The notes beneath the pieces were generated by a model that was not told where the DNA came from, ran no database searches, and was given only the letters and a program-made list of their open reading frames with translations. Of a stretch of 13,617 nt of DNA, positions 1-5,114 are shown piece after piece. Position 1 is the stretch's first letter. The number at the start of each line of letters is the position of its first letter. This stretch comes from Oscillospiraceae bacterium (GTDB lineage: Bacteria > Bacillota > Clostridia > Oscillospirales > Oscillospiraceae): the NCBI GenBank assembly GCA_016296235.1, contig JAEDJR010000033.1:1-13617 (forward strand), given 5' to 3'. A program made the position numbers and the translations under genes.

Positions 1-2
1 TG

Positions 3-146
3 CAATTGGAACCGGCAGAGTTTGAACTCATCAAGTACCCCCACAACGGCCACTGTCTCTACAAATGCGGCAACGAGCGGTACCATCTCCAGGTCATCGC
101 ACCGGAGTACAAACGTGCGCTCTTCGGAGAGGCGGGTGGACGGTAA
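3..146 (+). CDS. VirB4/TraE-type conjugation ATPase, C-terminal end (partial)
   Basis: Reading from base 3 gives 47 codons and a TAA stop, with no start inside the window, so this is the 3' end of a longer gene. The residues include the stretches FELIKYPHNGHCLYKCGNER and HLQVIAPEYKRALFGEAGGR. These resemble the extreme C-terminus of the VirB4/TraE-like ATPases of Gram-positive ICEs, which power the type IV secretion channel at the cytoplasmic face of the membrane. The Walker motifs lie outside the window and cannot be checked. The stop codon shares one base with the next start (TAATG), the usual sign of translational coupling in one operon with the NlpC/P60 gene that follows VirB4 in such elements. 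The identification rests on this short tail plus gene order. Confidence 0.7.
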   Translation, partial: QLEPAEFELIKYPHNGHCLYKCGNERYHLQVIAPEYKRALFGEAGGR

Positions 147-1360
147 TGGCAGGACCAGGCTTGATACTGGCCAAGGCAGCCGCCTTGCTGCTGACGGATG
201 AGAAGGGGCGGAAGACGGTTGGCTGGATCGTGGCGGCAATCTTTTCCCCATTGATTTTGATTGCCGCGTTCCTCTGCTCCGCCGCGTCCGGCGGCGCGGA
301 TCATAACAACCTGGCGGTGGAGGCCAGCTTCTACGGTACGGCTTACACAGATACAATTCCGGCAGAGTTCCGCTCCCACATCTCAGAAATGCAGGAAGCC
401 TTCCGGTTGCTGGACGCGGCCATTGCGGCTGCCAACAGCTCCGCCAGCGAGGGCGGCGGCCTTGACCCGATCCAGGTCAAGGCCATTTTTTATGCTCTCT
501 GCTTCGGTGAGGACGCACCCAGCCGGCGCGCCGCCAACCGTTTTGTGGACTGCTTCTTTGGAGAGGAGGAACGGACACGAAATGTGATAACAGAATCAGA
601 GGACGGAACTGTAACGGTCACGGAGGAAACCTATACCGCGACAGTACCGGTCTCTCTGGAAACTGCCTACGCCAATCTGTCGGTGCTGCTGGACCGGGAG
701 ATCACCCAGGAGGACAAGGACAACGCGGCCCACATCTACACGATGATCGCCGGCAGCGTCCTGGGCAGCAACTACGACGGACACATCTCTTATGGCGGAA
801 GCATCGAACCGGGCGGCAGCAGAGACGTGGAGATCGACGTCTCCGGCTTTCTCGACCCTGACACGAAAAACGCCCATGACCTTGTGGCCTATGCCATTCA
901 GGCATGGGAAAACGGCTGGGGCTATGTGTGGGGAACGTACGGCGGCGTCCTGACAGAAGAAGCCTTCCAGAGCAAGCTGGAGCAGTACCCGGACGCCCTC
1001 TCCGGCAATGAGGATTTCATCCGTGCCAACTGGGTGGGCGGCCGGACCACGGACTGCTGCGGCCTCATCAAAGGCTACGGCTGGCTGGACGCGGAGACGC
1101 AGTCCTTTGTGTACGACTCCAACGGCATGCCGGACATCACCGCCAATCAGATGTACCACAACGCCTCTGTCTCCGGCGAGATCGCCACCATCCCGGAGAC
1201 GCCGGGTCTTGCCGTCTGGCACGACGGTCACATCGGCGTCTACATCGGCGGCGGGTATGTGATCGAGGCTATGGGAACCCGGTACGGCGTGGTCCGCACC
1301 GCGCTGGAGGGCCGCGGCTGGACCCACTGGCTGGAGATCCCGTACATCAACTACGACTAG
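146..1360 (+). CDS. Membrane-anchored NlpC/P60-family peptidoglycan hydrolase of the conjugation apparatus
   Basis: 404 residues. The ATG at 146 overlaps the upstream stop; an open frame further left has no good start and lies inside the VirB4 tail, so it was not used. Residues 27-43 form one hydrophobic membrane segment after a Lys/Arg-containing cytoplasmic end, and the rest should face outward. Residues 55-215 form a helical region of the kind found before the catalytic domain in ICE cell-wall hydrolases. Residues about 243-404 carry the NlpC/P60 signature: TTDCCGLIKG with the likely nucleophile Cys304, and DGHIGVYIGGGYVIEA with His362 as the likely catalytic histidine. The usual Ser after the nucleophile is Cys305 here. 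The family cuts peptide cross-bridges in peptidoglycan, and in conjugation systems it opens the wall locally for the channel. The stop is TAG. Which peptide bond is cut cannot be told from the sequence. Confidence 0.85.
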   Translation: MAGPGLILAKAAALLLTDEKGRKTVGWIVAAIFSPLILIAAFLCSAASGGADHNNLAVEASFYGTAYTDTIPAEFRSHISEMQEAFRLLDAAIAAANSSASEGGGLDPIQVKAIFYALCFGEDAPSRRAANRFVDCFFGEEERTRNVITESEDGTVTVTEETYTATVPVSLETAYANLSVLLDREITQEDKDNAAHIYTMIAGSVLGSNYDGHISYGGSIEPGGSRDVEIDVSGFLDPDTKNAHDLVAYAIQAWENGWGYVWGTYGGVLTEEAFQSKLEQYPDALSGNEDFIRANWVGGRTTDCCGLIKGYGWLDAETQSFVYDSNGMPDITANQMYHNASVSGEIATIPETPGLAVWHDGHIGVYIGGGYVIEAMGTRYGVVRTALEGRGWTHWLEIPYINYD

Positions 1361-1371
1361 GAGGAATCAAA

Positions 1372-1737
1372 ATGGAGAATCAAATTCGCGTTCTGAAAGT
1401 GGAACCCGGAAAACCGCCGGAAGAGACAATGCTGGAAAACAAGCTGGAGAGTATGCAGTAGCTGGTGGGCGGTTACATCGAGATGGTAGATCTGGACGAT
1501 TGCACGCTGCTGGTCTGCAATGAAGAAGGCAAGCTCATTGGTTTGGAGGGGAATAGACGGTTGGGCTGTGATATCATTGCCGGCACGTTTTTCATTGCCG
1601 GCGATGACGGTCATGGGGATCTGTGCTCTCTGAATGATCGCCAGCTGAACCAGTACGCACAGCAGTTCGCGGAGCCGCAGTCCTTCCGCCTAGGCGAAGT
1701 GGAGGAAAAGATTTCCTTCACGATCTGTTCCATGTGA
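1372..1737 (+). pseudogene. DUF3846-family protein interrupted by an in-frame amber codon
   Basis: An ATG at 1372 follows a GAGGA ribosome site (1361-1365) just after the NlpC/P60 stop. The frame gives 29 residues (MENQIRVLKVEPGKPPEETM and on to LESMQ), then TAG at 1459-1461, then 91 more codons to TGA at 1735-1737. Read through the TAG, the 121-residue product matches the DUF3846 pattern I know from ICEs: a VxxVEPGKxP start, LESMQxxVGGYIE, LVCNEEGKLIGLEGNRRL, and DIIAGTFFIAG. The TAG falls inside a conserved stretch where Gln, Lys or Glu is normal, so a CAG-to-TAG change is the simplest origin. Restart at the GTG at 1465 or amber readthrough could still give product. The NlpC/P60 and VirD4 genes use TAG as their real stop, which argues against general recoding. 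DUF3846 function is unknown; it commonly sits in conjugation operons. Confidence 0.75.
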
Positions 1738-1748
1738 GAGGTGTCCCG

Positions 1749-2021
1749 ATGAGTGCAGAAATACAGTTGAGCTTCGATCCCGAGAAGCTAGAGGCCCTGT
1801 CTTACTACCTTGCCAAGGCGCACACGACGCCCATGAAGGAACTGACAGCGGCCCTCAACGATCTCTACGAAAAACACGTCCCCGCAGACACGCGGGAGTA
1901 CCTCGAACGCAAACAGCCGCCTGCACGTCCAAGACCAAGGCCGAAGAAGCCTGAGCCTCAGCCGGGAAAGGAGAGAACCGCCGATGCTGCATTGGAAGCT
2001 GTGAAACAACCGTCAGGGTGA
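1749..2021 (+). CDS. DUF6103-like small protein of conjugative elements
   Basis: 90 residues from the ATG at 1749, with GAGAGG about 7 bases before it. A GTG at 1734 would add five residues but would lie inside the end of the preceding gene. The N-terminal half (SFDPEKLEALSYYLAKAHTT, then LNDLYEKHVPADTREYLE) is a predicted helical domain that resembles DUF6103 proteins of Firmicutes ICEs. The C-terminal half is a basic, proline-rich tail (PARPRPRPKKPEPQP). No enzymatic motif is visible. It is the last gene before the non-coding region that probably holds oriT, so a role in DNA processing is possible but not shown. Family assignment is from memory of the pattern. Confidence 0.65.
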   Translation: MSAEIQLSFDPEKLEALSYYLAKAHTTPMKELTAALNDLYEKHVPADTREYLERKQPPARPRPRPKKPEPQPGKERTADAALEAVKQPSG

Positions 2022-2213
2022 GCGAAGCCCTTCGCCCGCCGTGGCCCCGTTGTTGTTCCTGTCCCGGCCTTTTGCGAAAGGGGTGGAGAACCTGCCCCAC
2101 CAGAGCCTTTGCGGCCCCAAAAGCAGGCGTGTCGGCGGGACGGGAATGGGAGCCTTGACGGGGGATTTTGGGCTGGGAAAACGGAAGCAGGAGAAAATGC
2201 GTGTGTCATGCCG

Positions 2214-2270
2214 CCACTCGCAAAACCACAACCTCCCGCAGTGCGGGCGGTTTGAGGCTTTTGGGAGTGG
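2214..2270. repeat. Imperfect inverted repeat around a small GC hairpin (possible oriT core)
   Basis: The left arm begins CCACTCGCAAAA at 2214. The reverse complement of the right arm (2254-2270) reads CCACTCCCAAAAGCCTC, matching CCACTC, C and AAAA in the same order and then CCTC after a small offset. Between the arms lies CCCGC-AGT-GCGGG. Relaxosome proteins usually bind such imperfect repeats next to nic. The structure is visible in the sequence; the oriT role is inferred from its position upstream of the relaxosome and relaxase genes. Confidence 0.4.
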
Positions 2271-2312
2271 GTCAGCGAAGGCCGAAAAAACGAACGATTG
2301 TGTCAGGAGTCG

Positions 2313-2340
2313 GAAAAAGCCCGGCGTGTCGGGCTTTTTC
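2313..2340 (+). terminator. Hairpin with A-tract/T-tract, intrinsic-terminator type
   Basis: A perfect 11-bp stem, GAAAAAGCCCG paired with CGGGCTTTTTC, closes a 6-base loop (GCGTGT). The T5 tract lies inside the 3' arm, as in many bidirectional Firmicutes terminators. It sits 22 bases before the AGGAGG of the relaxosome gene, so it would separate the upstream operon from the DNA-processing genes, or act as an attenuator if transcription reads through. Confidence 0.55.
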
Positions 2341-2362
2341 GGTGTGTCTGAGGCCGATCCAA

Positions 2363-2368
2363 AGGAGG
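2363..2368 (+). promoter_or_regulatory. Strong Shine-Dalgarno AGGAGG that decides a TTG start
   Basis: AGGAGG at 2363-2368 is 10 bases before TTG 2379. An earlier TTG at 2370 is only 1 base away and too close to be used. GTG 2385 is a second possible start, served by GAGGA at 2372-2376. Confidence 0.5.
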
Positions 2369-2378
2369 TTTGAGGAAA

Positions 2379-2783
2379 TTGGCTGTGAATAAGACCCGAT
2401 TCGCGTTGTGGATCGGAAACGAAACCCTGAAGCTGGTTCAGGACCACTACCAGCAGGACAACTGCAAAACGCAGAGCGAGTTCATCGAAAAGGCCATCCG
2501 GTTCTACTGTGGCTATCTCGCTGCCCAGGATGCCAGCGCGTTCCTGCCGCGGGTCATCGCGGATTCTCTGGAGGGCCGGATGACGCTCTTCGGGAAGCGG
2601 CTCTGCCGGATGGTCTACAAGCTGGCGGTACAGGTGGCGCTCTGCTGTCACATCACCGCCTTTGATAAGATGCTGGACTATTCGATTCTGGAAAGTCTGG
2701 AGCGCCGGTGCAACGACGACGTGGCACACACTAATGGAGAGTTCTCGTTCTACGAGATCCTGCGGTTCCAGCGAGGCGACTGA
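2379..2783 (+). CDS. Predicted relaxosome accessory protein, ribbon-helix-helix-like
   Basis: 134 residues from TTG 2379, chosen by its spacing to AGGAGG; no ATG is available near the N-terminus. The N-terminal 45 residues follow the MetJ/Arc ribbon-helix-helix plan: a short strand (TRFALWIG), a first helix (NETLKLVQDHYQQDN), a turn, then a second helix (TQSEFIEKAIRFYCGYL). The rest is a helical C-terminal region of unknown fold, rich in Leu, Val and Cys, that may mediate oligomerisation. RHH proteins of this size directly before a relaxase normally bind oriT and help load the relaxase, and they often repress their own promoter. The stop at 2781-2783 is 6 bases before the relaxase GTG, suggesting coupled translation. 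The RHH call is by pattern and fairly sure; the relaxosome role is inferred from position. Confidence 0.7.
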   Translation: MAVNKTRFALWIGNETLKLVQDHYQQDNCKTQSEFIEKAIRFYCGYLAAQDASAFLPRVIADSLEGRMTLFGKRLCRMVYKLAVQVALCCHITAFDKMLDYSILESLERRCNDDVAHTNGEFSFYEILRFQRGD

Positions 2784-2789
2784 TCTGAA

Positions 2790-4391
2790 GTGGTCAAGCT
2801 GGTACAGAAGTGCGGCTACATCAGGCCGGGCGGCGGCGGGAGCGGTGCCGGCGGCTACATGCGCTACATCGCCACGCGGGAAGGCGTGGTGTGCCTGCAC
2901 GGACGCGGCCCGGCGACGGAGGCACAGCAGAAGCTCGTCTCCAATCTTCTAAAAGACTTCCCGGAGAGCAAGGAGCTGTTCGAGTATGGAGACTACACCC
3001 TGCATCCGACCATGGGAAAAGCGTCTTCCTTCATCTCCGCCGCGCTGGATACCAACGTGGAAAAGCTCCAGGCAGAGGACGGCTACATGCAATACATTGC
3101 CACGCGGCCCAAGGTGGCCAAGCGCGGCGACCATGGGCTGTTCGGCGTAAACAGCAACGTCGATCTGAACAGTGCGATCTCAGAGCTGGAGGCCAGGACG
3201 GGAAACGTCTGGACCGTCATCTACTCTCTGCGGCGGGAGGACGCGGTGCGGCTGGGCTACGACAACGCCGCCAGCTGGCGCGACCTGCTCATCAAGCACC
3301 AGCAGACGCTGTCAGAGGCGTCCCGAATTCCGTTGAAAGACCTTCGCTGGTATGCCGCCTTCCACGATGCGGACACCCATCCGCACATCCACCTCATGTT
3401 CTGGTCTACCGGTGAGAACGACGGGTACCTGTCAGGTGACGGTGTGATGAAGCTGCGCTCAACCATGACCAACGAGATCTTTCAGAACGACATGATGGAA
3501 CTCTATCAGCGCAAGGACGTGTCCTACAAGGAAGTGACCGAGGCCGCCAAGGCGAGAATGTCAGAACTGACAGCGCAGATGCAGCATCAGCTTGGTAGCA
3601 ATCCGGCATTGGAGCAGCGCATGGCAGAGCTGGCGGAGCAGCTGGAATCCGTCAAGGGCAAGAAGCAGTACGGCTATCTGAAGAAGCCGCTGAAGCAGCT
3701 GGTGGACGACCTGGTAGACGAGCTGGCCCGGGACCCGGCGGTGGCGCAGTGCTACGCCGCGTGGAATAAGATCCGGGACGAGCTGGAGAGTTATTACAAA
3801 ACCACCAGACGGGAGCATCTGCCGCTGTCCCAGCAGAAGGAATTCCGCGCGATCAAGAACCTGGTCATCCGGGAGGCGGACCGGCTGCGGTCCGGTGAGC
3901 TGACGTATGAGGAAAGCTGGTCAGACGGCAGCTACCACGACCCGGGCTATGCCGCGTACCGAAAAGCCAAGCTGCTGCTGCAAACCGCTGAGAAACAGGA
4001 AGACGTACAAACCGCAGTCAACAAAATGACCGAGGCTGCCCAGCTGGGCAGTGACCGTGCGCAGTACACCTTGGGTAAGATGTACCTTCTGGGCCAGCAG
4101 GTGGAAAAGGACCCGGACCTGGGGCGCTTCTGGCTGCAGCAGTCTGCCGCGCAGGGCAACGCCTATGCCCAGCAGGTGCTGGCGCACAGCGACGCGCCGG
4201 AGCAGATCCCCGCCCTGCTCTCCACCCTGCGGCTGTTCCACCACATGAGCCGCATCTTCCGCGACCAGACGCTCCCCAGAGACAGCCACAAGCTTATTCA
4301 GATGGACTCCAAACGCCGTCAGGAGCTGCAGGAAAAACGCCTGGCCGCCGGTCACAGGATCGACGATCATGAAGATCCGGTATGGAGATAA
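2790..4391 (+). CDS. MobP-type (MobP3-like) conjugative relaxase with C-terminal Sel1-like repeats
   Basis: 533 residues from GTG 2790; there is no in-frame ATG nearby, and MVKLVQKCGYIRPGGGG fits the family start. Relaxases nick oriT, stay covalently bound to the 5' end and pilot the strand into the recipient. Key parts are the two related segments GYMRYIATREGV (residues 22-33) and GYMQYIATRPKV (98-109), and the metal-binding motif III FHDADTHPHIHLMF with His192, Asp193, His197, His199 and His201. This HxDxxHxHxH pattern is typical of MobP. The nicking Tyr is not certain; Tyr23, Tyr26, Tyr99 and Tyr102 are candidates. Residues 250-370 are helical and probably coiled. Residues about 408-466 hold one clear and one degenerate Sel1/TPR-like repeat (AAQLGSDRAQYTLGKMYLLG, then SAAQGNAYAQQVLA). 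It overlaps no neighbour; its stop lies within the U-tract region of the opposite-strand mazEF terminator. Confidence 0.88.
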   Translation: MVKLVQKCGYIRPGGGGSGAGGYMRYIATREGVVCLHGRGPATEAQQKLVSNLLKDFPESKELFEYGDYTLHPTMGKASSFISAALDTNVEKLQAEDGYMQYIATRPKVAKRGDHGLFGVNSNVDLNSAISELEARTGNVWTVIYSLRREDAVRLGYDNAASWRDLLIKHQQTLSEASRIPLKDLRWYAAFHDADTHPHIHLMFWSTGENDGYLSGDGVMKLRSTMTNEIFQNDMMELYQRKDVSYKEVTEAAKARMSELTAQMQHQLGSNPALEQRMAELAEQLESVKGKKQYGYLKKPLKQLVDDLVDELARDPAVAQCYAAWNKIRDELESYYKTTRREHLPLSQQKEFRAIKNLVIREADRLRSGELTYEESWSDGSYHDPGYAAYRKAKLLLQTAEKQEDVQTAVNKMTEAAQLGSDRAQYTLGKMYLLGQQVEKDPDLGRFWLQQSAAQGNAYAQQVLAHSDAPEQIPALLSTLRLFHHMSRIFRDQTLPRDSHKLIQMDSKRRQELQEKRLAAGHRIDDHEDPVWR

Positions 4392-4433
4392 AAAACTTCT
4401 GTGCTAATCTGGTGAACCAAATTAGCACAGAAG
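4390..4433 (-). terminator. Perfect 13-bp hairpin terminating the mazEF transcript
   Basis: CTTCTGTGCTAAT (4396-4408) pairs perfectly with ATTAGCACAGAAG (4421-4433). The stem can extend inward past one mismatch through TGGT/ACCA. On the - strand the hairpin is followed by a run of six T (+ strand A6 at 4390-4395), making a strong rho-independent terminator for the toxin gene ending 9 bases away. That T-run overlaps the TAA of the relaxase on the other strand. The + strand T-tract is weak. Confidence 0.8.
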
Positions 4434-4441
4434 ATAACTTG

Positions 4442-4780
4442 TTACTTGATCTCGATGATCCCCGCAATGATATCCACGACCTCGGCTACGATATCCGCCG
4501 GGGCTTTTTCTTCGTAGCTTGCTCTGCGGCTGGCCGCGTCCAGCATTCGCACCTGATCACATAGAATCACGCCGTCTGTCTTGGTCCGTGAATCCAAGCG
4601 GACGTGCAGCGGATGACCGCGGTCAGTATGGGTGATGGGACAGACCATGGTCAGACTGCTGATTCGGTTGAACAGGTTGTTGCTGACGACCAGTGCGGGA
4701 CGGCGGCCCTTTTGCTCATGGCCGGATTGCGGGTCGAAGTCCATATAGATGATATCGCCCTGCTCAAAAATCGTTACCAT
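4442..4780 (-). CDS. mazF: MazF/PemK-family toxin (mRNA endoribonuclease) of a type II toxin-antitoxin pair
   Basis: 112 residues, normal for the family. The N-terminal motif FEQGDIIYMDFDPQSGHEQK, then GRRPALVVSNNLFN, is the classic MazF/PemK/CcdB-fold signature. Later come VCPITHTDRGHPLHVRL and DGVILCDQVRMLD, matching the conserved strands near the active site: the Arg of GRRPAL and the Thr/Ser of the PIT segment are the usual catalytic region. MazF toxins cut single-stranded mRNA at short sequences and stall growth when the labile antitoxin is lost. The ATG overlaps the end of the antitoxin frame by 7 bases (4774-4780), the usual coupled arrangement. It lies on the opposite strand to all conjugation genes and ends at a strong hairpin terminator, so it is an independent cassette. 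The cut site cannot be predicted. Confidence 0.92.
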   Translation of the reverse strand: MVTIFEQGDIIYMDFDPQSGHEQKGRRPALVVSNNLFNRISSLTMVCPITHTDRGHPLHVRLDSRTKTDGVILCDQVRMLDAASRRASYEEKAPADIVAEVVDIIAGIIEIK

Positions 4781-5040
4781 GCTTCCTGTCCCTCCGCCTT
4801 GCCCCAGTCCACTTCGTCATCAAGCAACTGCGGGATCTGATCCAAAGGCTTGCCATAGAAGGCTGTCAGCCGTTCCTCCAGCGTCTTATGCCGGGGGGCG
4901 GTCACTTTTTTGATGGTGATGCTGTCCTCCTGCTGCACAAGCTCTACGCGGTCGTTTTCGAAGATACCCAGCGTATCCAACAGCGTCTTGGGAATCCGGA
5001 TGCCTTGGCTGTTGCCCCATTTCTGAACGGTTGCGTACAT
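4774..5040 (-). CDS. mazE: MazE-like antitoxin with AbrB-type DNA-binding N-terminus
   Basis: 88 residues from the ATG at 5040, preceded by a good AGGAGG. The longer open frame starting at 5133 runs through the promoter and was rejected. Residues 1-45 (MYATVQKWGNSQGIRIPKTL, then LLDTLGI and a VELVQQEDSITIKK strand) form the SpoVT-AbrB swapped-hairpin DNA-binding fold of MazE. The acidic C-terminus (about residues 50-88, with LEERLTAFYG, DEVDWGKAEG and a final Trp) is of the type that threads into the MazF active site and neutralises it. The MazE-MazF complex normally represses its own promoter, and a palindrome lies between the -35 and -10 boxes here. In an ICE the pair probably promotes retention after excision; that is inference. 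Confidence 0.9.
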   Translation of the reverse strand: MYATVQKWGNSQGIRIPKTLLDTLGIFENDRVELVQQEDSITIKKVTAPRHKTLEERLTAFYGKPLDQIPQLLDDEVDWGKAEGQEAW

Positions 5041-5062
5041 AGCGATGCCTCCTTCTATCAAC

Positions 5063-5091
5063 AGTATATACAAAGTATAAACAAAAGTCAA
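5063..5091 (-). promoter_or_regulatory. Sigma-A promoter of mazEF
   Basis: On the - strand the -35 box TTGACT (5091-5086) and the -10 box TATACT (5068-5063) are separated by exactly 17 bases, close to the consensus housekeeping promoter. Transcription would start around 5055, and the AGGAGG and mazE ATG follow at once. This is the clearest promoter in the window. Confidence 0.82.
5067..5079. promoter_or_regulatory. Palindromic operator candidate inside the mazEF promoter
   Basis: TATAC-AAA-GTATA is a perfect 5+3+5 palindrome in the spacer, overlapping the -10 box; GTATATAC (5064-5071) is a second, overlapping palindrome. AbrB-type antitoxins bind AT-rich palindromes of this kind, so it is the likely site of MazE/MazEF autorepression. 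It could also affect the divergent TOPRIM gene, whose start is about 35 bases away. Confidence 0.5.
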
Positions 5092-5114
5092 TGAAATTAT
5101 ATGAGGTGTTTGAA

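Larger units (their letters stand above)
2022..2362 (+). other. Non-coding, inverted-repeat-rich region upstream of the relaxase genes; candidate oriT
   Basis: About 340 bases without a convincing gene between DUF6103 and the relaxosome gene. From left to right it holds several inverted repeats. GCGAAG-CC-CTTCGC lies at 2022-2035, and CCTTT-TGCG-AAAGG at 2068-2081. A larger imperfect inverted repeat has its left arm in CCACTCGCAAAACC (from 2214) and its right arm in GAGGCTTTTGGGAGTGG (2254-2270). That larger repeat flanks a small GC hairpin, CCCGC-AGT-GCGGG (2236-2248). A terminator-like hairpin follows (2313-2340). In ICEs and plasmids the nick region commonly lies just upstream of the accessory and relaxase genes and is marked by imperfect inverted repeats, which fits here. 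The nic site itself cannot be placed by eye. Confidence 0.45.

Noticed and set aside
596..1327. 243-codon open frame on the - strand opposite the NlpC/P60 gene
   Set aside because: GC-rich shadow of a gene with clear catalytic motifs; no recognisable domain and no ribosome site.
2013..2900. 295-codon - strand frame across the DUF6103 end, oriT region and relaxosome gene
   Set aside because: It crosses two + strand genes and the non-coding hairpins; composition is that of a shadow frame and no domain is visible.
4382..4564. 60-codon + strand frame starting in the relaxase end
   Set aside because: It runs through the mazEF terminator hairpin and opposite the toxin gene; no support beyond being open.
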